From Morinoia aosen (Eukaryota; Arthropoda; Malacostraca; Amphipoda; Talitridae), in NCBI GenBank assembly GCA_030386875.1, contig CM059574.1:6765934-6829933 (forward strand): a DNA stretch of 64,000 nucleotides, given 5' to 3'. The notes beneath the pieces are model-generated. The model was not told the DNA's origin, ran no database searches, and saw only the letters and a list, made by a program, of their open reading frames with translations. Below are positions 30,796-40,657 of the stretch, in pieces (within the stretch, counting starts at the first letter, position 1; each line of letters starts with the position of its first letter). The position numbers and the translations under genes were made by a program.

Positions 30796-31881
30796 AAAGT
30801 ATTAATGTATGTATATCTGGAAATTTTTTTGAACTTTTGTTCGCGTATTTATAATACATGTTCCTACGAATTTTTCATTTAAATATCTGTGGGATTTTGG
30901 TATATTTTTGTCATTTTATATTATCCAATCAAATTTAATAGTATAAAATGGATATTGGATAGTCAAACTTTCGTAATTGTACGTGGTCTAGAAATGGGGA
31001 ATCTGGCGATTTAACCAACATGTTATATTTTATTGCCTACCCTGTATCCGTGAAGGTAAGGAATGTTTATTTTATTTTCTTTGCGAGCAAGATATCTATT
31101 TTTTGCATCGGCTGATTTTCTGCCAATAAAATTAAGAAATGCAAATACTTGTTTGAACTTCGAACTCCAACTACTTGAACTTCAGAAATTAAGCTCCGAT
31201 GTGCATTGTGCTGATTTTTTACGCGCTGATGGCGATGTATGTGGAAAACAGTAGTATATGAGCGCTCTACAAACTTTGCAAATGATCAGTGCTTATTAGC
31301 AAAGTTTATTGGATGTTCAAGTTCCATTTAATTTGTGAGAAATGTAAATGCTAGTATTATAAAAGTAATAATAACTAGCTAGATCACTGAAAATATTTGA
31401 GAATGTTTTTTAACAACTTTTGCAAGCAAACCCATCCCTTTCCTAACCTAACTTATCCTACCATAACCTAACCAATCCTAAACTATCTGAACCTATTTAT
31501 AGAAAACTTAGCGCATCCTAATATTTCCTTACCTTACTATGTATTTTCCATTTAATTAACAGTAGCTGACAGATATGTGAGTTACTTAAAGAAAATCAAC
31601 CGCAACAGTGATAATGCTTGAAACTCAAATTTTTACCTATTTATTCTATATAATTAGGGAAGGCGAAGCGGACGGTAGAACACATATACCATAATGAAAG
31701 ATAGATGGAAATTTCAAAATCGACAACTCACGCTCAGATGAGAGCAACGATGACCCCGCAGCTCCGCCGAGGGCAGCAACGTTCGCGCGAGGGCAGGCTA
31801 CCGCAGCAGCGAGGATGGAGGCAGCGGCTGTCGTGCGGCTTCGCTGAGATACTGTATACTTGCGCTTGACGTTTTTGCCAA
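30796..31881. other. AT-rich sequence with a CCTAA-like tract
   Basis: No gene is seen. The interval holds a degenerate CCTAA tract (31442-31496) and becomes GC-rich at 31,740-31,880. Confidence 0.55.
31442..31496. repeat. Degenerate CCTAA (TTAGG) tract, interstitial telomere-like
   Basis: Eleven consecutive pentamers begin CCTAACCTAACTTATCCTAC. Four are exact CCTAA and most others differ by one or two bases. TTAGG is the canonical insect telomere unit, so this may be a decayed interstitial telomeric repeat, but short AACCTAACC strings are also common in insect intergenic DNA. Confidence 0.5.
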
Positions 31882-33973
31882 GACGTTATGCTCCATCGCC
31901 GCTGCCTGCTCACATAATCACACACTGTTGCGATTATATTACTCCTCAACACCACCAAACTCAAAATTGCGGTCTCTAGCTATTGCTTGGCTCAGTACTG
32001 AAAAAAGTTTGAATAATACAAAGCAGCTTTAGTTCTAGGCCCCTAATGAGCTATTCGTCTCAAAACTCTGAATGCATCTCGAAATGACATTTTTTAACCT
32101 TACTTGAATATTAGAAATTCAGAGCGGAAATGTAATTCAAAATAGCTCTATTAACTTTGAAAATCATAGATATTATTAAGACAGTCTACAGAGTTCATCT
32201 ACACTATCTGCATTTCCTGAAAGTTTTCACGCAATCCAATATGTCATTTTTGAACACTGTTGCTCTCATTTCTTGTCTATGGCCTGTACTGTACATACAT
32301 AACTCTTTTTTGCTGCACTTGTGGAAGATTGCTGCGTGTTGAATCTCTTCTTCCCTATGTCTCGTGTTCAGTGTGATTTAACCACGAAATGCATGTATAT
32401 TTTAAAACTTTGTAAACGAAACCTCAACTTGAACATGCGAGCTGATTTGTACATGCAATGTAGGACGTGATGCCCAAAATTGCCCTCAGAATGAGAGCCT
32501 CATGAGGGCGTTCTACCCTCAAATGATCGCGCAATGCAGGGTAATTCTGCCGACACACAATTGCAGCCACAGTCTATAATAAACAAGAGAGTTTAACCTT
32601 TGCATTCCTGATGAATTATCTGTGCACGTTGAGTGCAATCACTGAGTGAAGATGGAGTGTTGGGCTCCGTATTGGGATTGCAATCATTCTTATTTTCACA
32701 AGCAACAATATTACGGCATAAACAATGGACAAGAGAAGATAAAATGAAGAGAAGAAGAAATCACACTTCATAAATGATGATAGAAACAACGTTAACAATT
32801 ACAGACCAGTTTCTGTCACACGCTGTTTTATTAAAATCTTCAGAAAACTTTTTGCAATAGAAGTGAAATCTTACTTCGAACAAAAATCATTTATGTGGGG
32901 TAAAAATACAATTTTCAATCTAACAAATAGACTACGAAAGCCATATGATGGATCGTCTACCATACTTTTAAGCCAACATTGACGAATGGAATTCTGTTTT
33001 CCTCCTGTTTCTTGACTGTCATAAAGCATTGGGCTGTGTTGGTGACTGCATATTACGTACTCTCGAAGTTCCAATTCTGCGGCATTGATGGCTTAAACCA
33101 TACCTGGCGAATCGTAAGCAATTTGTTGTAATTGGAAACCCGCAGACCGTACTACAAGATATTAACTCGCTATTTACGTTTACAAGGTTACCTCTGTTAG
33201 TTAAGTTCGGTTATGAAGAACAGAATTCAAAAACCCGATTTCACTATTCGAATGAATTTTCATCATTTCTAATGAGTTGGAAAAATCTAATTGAATGATT
33301 GCATTTTACCTTGTATGCTAAAGTCAATTTCAAAAAAGGTAGTGAAATAATTTGAGCCCTACACACTTATCCTGTTGAGTAAATGAGCAATACACTTGGT
33401 GCTACAACAATAGCAATATACCTAGTGCATGCGCAGTGGCGCTAAAAAGAAAGTCCGCACAGCTAATAATTTCATAAACTTGGAAATTACGCATTTATGG
33501 GTACCTGATCATAATATCCTACACACTGTTCGATTTGTGTCAATTTCTTTTCAGCCCTTTGATTGCGACGTGCGCCACTGGTGGTACACGGAGGTAATTT
33601 TCATAATGCTGCTGACCCGCCAGTAGGTGAAAATTGACATTAAATTTGAGTTTAGTGTTGAACTTAATACTTAGAAGTCGCAGTCAAGATGTTAAAATTG
33701 TATGCTTATATTTGATTTTCAACTGAAATATATGCAGGTGTCCAAGCCAATTTATATAGAAAATGCAGAATCAAGCAGGCAAAACGAAACCCCGTGGTTC
33801 ATAATTTGAACGTTAACCAGCTAATATCTCAAGCTTCTCAGTAATAGCGTGTTTCGATAATGTCAACTGCTGCTCTCTTTCGGTTAACGTTATATAATCG
33901 AGGGACATTTAATCCGAATGCCTCGACTTTCTTTTTTAGAACGTAAAAAGCGTATTGAATTCCACAATGCTGG
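31882..33973. repeat. Right arm of the large inverted duplication
   Basis: Diverged reverse complement of 24301-26866. The outer edge falls within the Tc1 N-terminal coding sequence (CACAATGCTGG at 33963-33973). It lacks the 477-bp TTAA element found in the left arm and has about 190 bp of its own around 33,500-33,650. Confidence 0.85.
32770..33250 (+). pseudogene. Reverse transcriptase remnant, right arm
   Basis: The plus strand reads DRNNVNNYRPVSVTRCFIKI, the first conserved block of Jockey/CR1-like reverse transcriptases, then FNLTNRLRKPYDGSSTILLS and a stop at about 32,980. After frameshifts come DCHKALGCVGDCILRTLEV, LANRKQFVVIGNPQTVLQDI and a decayed end. The GVPQGS and YADD regions are absent. 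The equivalent minus-strand fragment lies in the left arm. Confidence 0.8.
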
Positions 33974-33985
33974 CTTATTTGGCCA
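33918..33985 (+). pseudogene. Tc1 transposase N-terminus, right arm
   Basis: An ATG at 33918 opens MPRLSFLERKKRIEFHNAGL, the start of a Tc1 transposase helix-turn-helix domain, equivalent to the left-arm Tc1 start near 24,320-24,345. After NAGL the reading no longer resembles a transposase, so only the first 20 or so codons are preserved here. The duplication therefore copied, or later kept, just the beginning of the Tc1 gene. Confidence 0.7.
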
Positions 33986-36520
33986 CGTCTTTGGGGAAAT
34001 CGTCATCTTCAACTTAATTGAAAGAAGCCTCTGTGGTTGCTCTTTTATTGGCAAATCATCATTTCCGACAAGAAAGGCTAGGCACTATGAAAAAATTCAT
34101 ATCATTTAAAAAATTCGTGAAATTTGAGCTCACATCTCATCTTATTCGCATCAGCTTCAAGAGGATAAAAAGGAACAATCCCATCTTCACTGAGGGAAAT
34201 AATCGCAGCCACCAGCACCGGCATCCCCGCTCAGATAATCGTTTCTCATTACGGAGATCGTTTGCTGCTCCCACACGCCATTCCTGCGAAGTAACCCAAC
34301 ACTGGCGAGTCAATTCCGGAGATTATTTTCGCAATTAATTCCGAGCATCGGATCTCAATAACTGCTGCGAGCTGATGAGGTGCGATACAAAGGAGGTGTT
34401 TGGAGACGGCATTATGGGTTCGGAACCTCCATCCGCAGGTGCTGCAGCGAACTTATGTGCTCTAGGTAACTGCGCAGGGCTTCAACCTAAAATGAAGTAA
34501 CGACGAGTTATGCTCTGTTAAATTTGTGTTGCGCCCGAACCTGAGAACGAATTAGTAATGAGTTTTGGAATGTTCGGATCATAATGCACTTGAACCAGCA
34601 ATGTCCTAATTAAGACTTTTTATTTTCCGAATTATGATGCGAGTGAACCTACAACGAAGGAATTATTATTATATAAGAAAATTTTAGCCACCCTTAACCA
34701 CGACAAAGATGTTCTAAGAGTGGAAAGAGGAAGGCACCATTTAGTATGGAGTTAATGGAACGCGGAATCTATACACAAGGTGCAAAGAAACAGTAAGCTA
34801 GGAAAGAAGTTCATGAAACAAGAAAAAAGTTGAAGAAAGTAGCAAGTGCTGAAAAACAGGACAGCAGTGAACCGAAGAAAGATGGTCCGTAACAAAACAA
34901 AAACCTATTTTATTTCAACAAAAAGGAAGCCTTCCTAACCTTTAGCTCGGGCCCTCACATGGTTCCCCTGGGAGCGCTAATTCCCATAGATACAATAGTT
35001 GTATCCCCCTGAGGAGTGCAACGAAGGAAAGTGGAGATCACGCTAATCTGTAAAAATTATCAAAATATCTTTCTTTTCGTTGAAAACAAAGAATTAATAT
35101 TTTGCAATCATATTTAATATCATTTTCAAAGCAGCTAAATAATTACGCAGTATCCTTTAAAATATCAGCAAAGAAGAATTTCGAACATTTATCAATCTCC
35201 CCGAAGAGTAGCATCATTTTCAGTTTTTTTTAAACCTTCCCAATTAAATCAAATTACAGCTTGCAACGTCACGGTAGCATCGTAGACACGTTTAATTTTT
35301 TCAGAGCTGAGCAGTTCTGCAGGTATTTTCAAAAACCTACATTGTGTGACGCAGTGCAGGGAAATTCAACTAAAATCCTTTCCGGGCGAGTTTACAAGGC
35401 TCCAATTCACTTCTGGACACAGACACCATGGTAAATTGGGCCGGTACTTCATGCAATATTCTACAAAGCAGACCTCACCTCACATCCTGCAATATTCACG
35501 GGCCTCAGCCCGCCCAGGTATCGAAGAGGGCTTACGAATAGCATTCTGATATATATCGGAAGAATCGTATACCATCAAATCCTTTTCCAGCCGAGGCAGC
35601 ATTTCAGCGAAATGAGCGTGCTATTCATGATTTTTATTTATTTGAAGTTTAAAGTAACTCTGAATGAATGAAGGAACAAATGATGCACTCTATGCAGCTA
35701 TTGATTCCAGTTCAAATTGGAAGGAGAAAATCGGTTTGAATAGCTCCATATGACACTCATTGACGTTAACGACATTATATCTATTCGATAAACCAGTTGC
35801 AATGTAGTTATGAGTCTCTCATGAACATGAGTACAATTTTTCTTATCTCAGAAGACGTGTTCATTTTACTGGCATACGTACGGGATTTCATCACTCAACT
35901 GGCATACCTATGAAATTAATGATGAATACACGTACGTATACCGTACCACCGCGGGGATAGAATCCATTCACTTGTCAACGGAACCCACTAGAACGTCAAT
36001 AAAACCCTATGGAGACGAAACTTAGGTAAGGTCAAAACACGAGTGGACGATTGTGACATGAAGATACGAGACCAGTTCAGGTTTACTAACGCATGACCGC
36101 AAAGTTTTAGCGATGAAAAAGCTAATCTATTATAAGGTGAATAGCTTGAGCGAAAAATTTTATTTTCATCCCTTTCGCTATTTTGAGATCAAAATCTTTC
36201 TGAAAATATGAATGGGCATTAATATGATCCTTGCGAATAAGAATTTTGAGACATTCGAATGATGTGGCCTCTATGGTGATGATTAGAGACCGGACGTTCA
36301 GGCGTCATCAAACATAACGAAATAGCCTGAAAAAAACATTAATAGGAATAAGCGCTAATAAAGTAGTTACGTGACTTTATTGATAATTGCTTATAGCATA
36401 ATATGACATATAAGAACAAAAAATACAAAAGCATTTATTAAATACTAACAAAATAACACAAGACAGTAAACAACCAACCACAAATAATAACAAACACCAC
36501 CAATTTTTGCGTACAAGTAT
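33986..36520. other. No recognisable gene
   Basis: Mixed-composition sequence. The 106-codon frame at 34018-34338 has no motif. No tandem repeat or element termini were seen. Confidence 0.55.
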
Positions 36521-36529
36521 TCATCAGTT

Positions 36530-37527
36530 CTAATAGAATGAATTATTAGCAACACTTTCAAATTTTCGAATGTTAAATTGTACCTCTTGTCTGGGAGTAT
36601 ACTGAGTGTTCCAGAACAAGAGGTACAAAATTTCACACGAAGTAGAAAATAGCCAATAAGCATATTTTCTTGAATGAAATTTTCTGAAATAATTCGGAAC
36701 ATTGAGATATTTGTGGTTTATTGTTTTAAAAGAAGAAATTTAATTACACAAATACCCGCAATATTTATTTGAATTTACGTTACAAACACTTCAATTCTAT
36801 GAGAGTTTACAATAATAAAATATAGTTTGTGATTTTTGGTAAAAAAAGTTTCCGCTAGAAGGTTTTAGAATGTTCCAGACCATATTACTTCTTGTTTGTC
36901 TTATCGGCACAGTTCAGTTTCAAAGAAACCACAACGCCGGTAACATGAAAACATTTGGACATTTTGGTGGAACACATGAACACATGGAGGTGGAACACAA
37001 TTTGAACAATTTTTGTACGGTAAATTCAAAATATATATTGCGAGTAATTGTGTCAATAAATTCCATCCTTTACAACAATAAACAGCTAATACCTCAAAAC
37101 CCGTATTTTTTCGAGACATTTCAGAAGAGAAAAGTGTTTATTAGGCCATTTTTTACTAGTTGTGCAATTTTGTACCTCTTGCTCTGTAACACCCTGTGTA
37201 TTTGAAAATAGAAAATGTTCTTTCAACTTCTGTTGAAGTGACAGGAGCATTTTTGAAGGCTGTAATTTGTTGAGGATGCATGGCTATCGGAACATCACCT
37301 CGTTTTCCTTTGAAAATGTCAACTATTTTAGTAAGAGCGCCTAAATTTGAATTGCCTTTCACAACCATTTCACATTTTGCTCGCACACATTTTGCTCGTC
37401 TTGGTAGGGGTGAAATATCTTGGATTACATTTTCAAATAATGAAATAGAATCTACGATGGGTTTTTTCCGTGCTTCTAGTGATGCGAATGCTTTTGGTAG
37501 GTTCCTGAAATGAGCCGCAATGTACAT
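36530..37527 (-). pseudogene. hAT-type transposase C-terminus split by a mariner-type element
   Basis: On the minus strand, 37527-37197 reads RNLPKAFASLEARKKPIVDS and ends AFKNAPVTSTEVERTFSIFKY. That is the start of the hAT C-terminal dimerisation domain, where the (P)xTSxxVERxFS motif is diagnostic. The frame breaks at a 595-bp TA-flanked element (36602-37196) and resumes on the far side with LPDKRYNLTFENLKVLLIIH (36597-36535), the R..L..ENL.....I segment that directly follows in the family. So one exon was interrupted. The N-terminal BED finger and catalytic core are not in view; a stop lies just upstream of 37527. It is unrelated in position to the hAT-like element at 6.7-13.8 kb and could derive from a domesticated or mobile hAT. 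Confidence 0.82.
36602..37196. mobile_element. Tc1/mariner-type element (family A, copy 2), 595 bp
   Basis: The termini CTGAGTGTTCCAGAACAAGA and, reversed, CAGGGTGTTACAGAGCAAGA are followed on both sides by GAGGTACAAAATT-type sequence. TA lies at 36600-36601 on the left; on the right TG then TA follow (37197-37200). It lacks the transposase catalytic region and keeps only the region after the gene (GTGGAACACAATTTGAACAA), so it is a deletion derivative. It sits inside a hAT-type coding sequence, whose interruption independently confirms both borders. Confidence 0.85.
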
Positions 37528-37540
37528 TTATACTAAGTCT

Positions 37541-38299
37541 GTTTTAACTAAGTTTTTTCCAAGTAATTCCTTAAATGTTTGGGCTGGTATCATACATAAC
37601 CAAATTATTGGACCTCATATTATGCCCTCGCCTCTCAACGGGAATAAATACAGATTTTTCTTAGAAGAAGTACTTCTCGAGGTACTCGAAGATGTACCAC
37701 TTGCAATAAGAAGAAGAATGTGGTTCCAGCATTATGGTACTCCGGCACACTACCATATTAGTGTCCGAAATTACCTGAATAGTCAATTTCCTTACAGCTG
37801 GATCGGGTGAAATGGTCCTGTTGCATGGCCTCCAAGATCTCCTGGCATGACTCAACTCGATTTCTTTTCTTGGGGACACATGAAAAGCCTTGTTTATGCT
37901 ACACCCATTGAATCTGAGGAAGTCTTCGTGGCCAGAATTGCAGTGGCTGCTGGTGAGATTTATGAAATGCCAGATGTGTTTCCTCATCCAGATGTGTTTC
38001 CCAGATGTGTTGCCAGATGTGTTTCCGGCAGTCGTTAAGGCTAAGATTTGAAAAGTGCATTGATGTAGGTGGAACACACATTGAATAATTTTTGTAAAGT
38101 AAATTCAAAATAAATATTCCTAGTAATTGTGCCATCAAATTTCATACCTTAAGACAATAAACAGCTAATATCTCCGAAACCCGAAATTTTTCGAAAAATT
38201 TCATTGAGTATGTATATACAGGGTGTTTGTATATACAGTGTTTATTTGGCCATTTTATACTTGTGGGAAATTTTGTACCTCTCGTTCTGAAACACCCTG
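37541..38299 (+). pseudogene. Mariner-type transposase pseudogene (family A, copy 3)
   Basis: The plus strand reads SNSLNVWAGIIHNQIIGPHI, FFLEEVLLEVLEDVPLAIRR, WFQHYGTPAHYHISVRNYLN, FPYSWIG, a stop, then WPPRSPGMTQLDFFSWGH and KSLVYATPIESEEVFVARIA. It is the C-terminal half of a Tc1/mariner-superfamily transposase. The second catalytic Asp, expected in QHDG, is Tyr, and the third, expected in SPD, is Gly, so it is doubly inactivated besides carrying stops. Near the end a 12-bp motif CCAGATGTGTTT is repeated about four times (37971-38023). The right terminus ends CACCCTG at 38299 before TA; the left terminus and the N-terminal half are missing. Confidence 0.85.
38207..38228 (+). repeat. 22-bp perfect inverted repeat, left copy
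   Basis: The segment containing TATACAGGGTGTTT is the exact reverse complement of 38290-38311, the true right terminus of the family A element plus its flank. The two enclose about 60 bp. Confidence 0.9.
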
Positions 38300-38311
38300 T
38301 ATATACATACT
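38290..38311 (-). repeat. 22-bp perfect inverted repeat, right copy
   Basis: Contains AAACACCCTGTATA, the family A right terminus and flanking bases; pairs with 38207-38228. Confidence 0.9.
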
Positions 38312-38845
38312 GTAAAAAGAATTTATGAAGAATTTCAGACCATTCATTGCCTAACATGCTATAACAGGACCCTTGAGATCGCCCTGAACCCTGTAGAGCA
38401 GCTAAAAAATTTCTAAAGAAGAAAAAAGAAATAAATTTATTTGCTGGGGTATCAAAGAAGCGTTGCTGAAATATGTCTCAATTTATGCGTTAGCACTTTT
38501 TCCGTTTGTTCTCTCTACAGCGAAAGCTCAGCTTATTCCACTACATTCTATAATTCAGATCACAGGAAATTTTCCTGACGTGGTGTGCCTCGGTGGAAGA
38601 AATATATCATGACGCTAAGAACATGGAAATACACTCAGGATTTTGGATTCTGGAAAAAACGATGCCAGAAGAATGCAGCTCGCAGCTCCGTTATTACTCT
38701 CCATTTGTTTTACAGAGCGTCCCACGCTAAGCTCTCTATCGCTAGCCTGGCTTCGGTCTCTGCACTTCCTGGGGCAGAGATAGACTGCAGCGGCGCCGTC
38801 TATGAAGGTCTCGATACTCCTAGACGAGATGCTGGCTCCGTGAGG
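38312..38845. other. No recognisable gene
   Basis: A GC-richer patch at 38,720-38,840 has an open frame of about 90 codons but no motif. Confidence 0.5.
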
Positions 38846-38847
38846 CT

Positions 38848-39170
38848 GTGTGTCTCGGGATAGACCTGTATATCTCGAGACATGTCGGTATATTTCGAGA
38901 CGTTTGTATGCCTAGAGTTTAGCCTATATTTCTCCAGACACGCCTGTGTGTTTCGAGGTGTGCCTACATATTTTGAACTATGTCTATGTATATGTTTCAA
39001 GACCTGCCTGTATGTCTCGAGACATTCAACCATTTATTGAAAAAGCCACGTTTGACTCGAGACAACATGACTGCACCTCTCGAGACATGCTTGTAGATAC
39101 CACGAGACATGCCTGCATACCTAGAGACGCCTACGTTGCACGAGACACGCTTGGGTAACTCTAGGAGTCT
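38848..39170. repeat. Degenerate 20-bp minisatellite around CTCGAGAC
   Basis: About 14-16 diverged units of a roughly 20-bp repeat of the type TGCCTGTATGTCTCGAGACA. Most keep a CTCGAGAC or TTCGAGAC core, and about 55 bp of unrelated sequence lies near 39,027. Heavy divergence marks it as an old array. The overlapping short open frames on both strands are artefacts. Confidence 0.82.
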
Positions 39171-40396
39171 GATCCTAAAATAATACAAAAACGCTGGCGG
39201 TGTTGAGCAGGGATGAAGTTAATTCAGCTGTACTTTTACGACGAACATTGAGGCATAGACGGAAGTAGGAAAGTTTATGCCACGAATTCTCATCTGATTC
39301 CTGTGGAAAATCCCCGAATGTTTTAAACATTTCCTTCAACGCATGAATAGCCCATTATTCATTAACTTAACAATGGTCAAAAGAACAACTCTCATGCTTT
39401 TAATAAAACGATGACATGATTCAATGATATTATGAATTCATACTTCACTCCGAGTATGAGCTGAAAACCAAGCATGGGAACGTTTTTCAATACTGGGTAA
39501 ATATTCTAGATACATGCAACACCGAGAGTGTACCCTGGGGAAAATATGTAATGCTTCCCAACTTACAACCCGAATTTGCGGCGAGAGAAAGTTGCTTCAG
39601 TCACAGCTTGTGAGAGAAACACTGCCCCCAGATGAGGGAGAAGGTGAGCACGCGGGTCAAAACGACGATGAAGACAAGGCATAGGACACGAGTAATGATA
39701 TGAGGGAGGTCATGGGTGTCATGGGTGAGGACAAGAGTGAGAGCCCCGCTAAGGAAAAGGATCTCCTGAGTTCGTGCGTAATATCCGTGAAAAACACACG
39801 TAGCCTCGACTGCATGCCACATCATAAAAGATAGGAAAATCGAGATAGCACAACTACAGCGTAATTAAAGCCCCCAAAAGTTTTTTTACTCGCAACGGAA
39901 TGCTTTCGAGTAATTCAGTTCGCTTCTATTCGTTCCCATGCACTATGAAGTAATTTTTAATATAATAAAATCATTATTTCGAGCCAAACAACATTTCACA
40001 GCAGTTAGCTTGAAATTACTGTTGGCTAGGCATTTTCTTATCGAATAAAATTCCTCAACCACACTCGGATCCTTCATCTAAAATTTTTTCTTATTGGGAC
40101 TTACGGAGCGAGCGAAGCAGGCAAACTGCGGCGTAGAAAGGGCCTCCGAAAAAGAGGTAGAACGGGACAGCTGCTCTCGACACCTCATAACCTTTTTATT
40201 CAAATACAAAATTGGAGCGAGGCACCGAAGCTCAAATTAGCTCGTAATCTTTTTTTAAGTGAACATTTAGAAAAAGTTTCCGACATTCCTTCCAGAGTCG
40301 CGCCATAACTTTTGCTAACTAGAACAGGAAGCAAATTACAGGCGCTTGATGCACGGTCAGGCTCAAGCTTCTCGTTTGCTTATTGTCTTTACTTCG
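39171..40396. other. No recognisable gene
   Basis: No motif or repeat was identified beyond short purine-rich stretches at 39,630-39,760. Confidence 0.5.
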
Positions 40397-40397
40397 A

Positions 40398-40657
40398 TGA
40401 GATACTCTGGAATGGAGCCACAGGAAATACTCCGGTATTTAACCGCAGGAAATACTCTAGAATGGAGACGCAGGAAATACTCAGGAATTCAGCCACATGA
40501 AGTACTCCAGAATTTAGTCGCAGAAAATACTCCAGAATGGAGCCGCAGGAAATACTCCAGAATGGAGCCGCAAGAAATACTCCAGATTGGAGCCGCAAGA
40601 AATACTCCAGATTGGAGCCGCAAGAAATACTCCAGATTGGAGCCGCAGGAAATAAAG
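40398..40657. repeat. 25-bp minisatellite, about 10 copies
   Basis: The unit contains GGAAATACTCCAGAATGGAG followed by CCGCA (25 bp). The left units are diverged and the right ones nearly identical. Open frames on both strands across it (for example 40346-40732) follow from the lack of stops in the unit. It has the same period as the array at 16369-17290 but unrelated sequence. Confidence 0.92.

Noticed and set aside
33434-33580. 147-bp MITE with CAGTGGCGC ends
   Set aside because: The left arm of the duplication shares the sequence just inside one end, so it is not a clean arm-specific insertion; the motif is better read as a Tc1 terminus.
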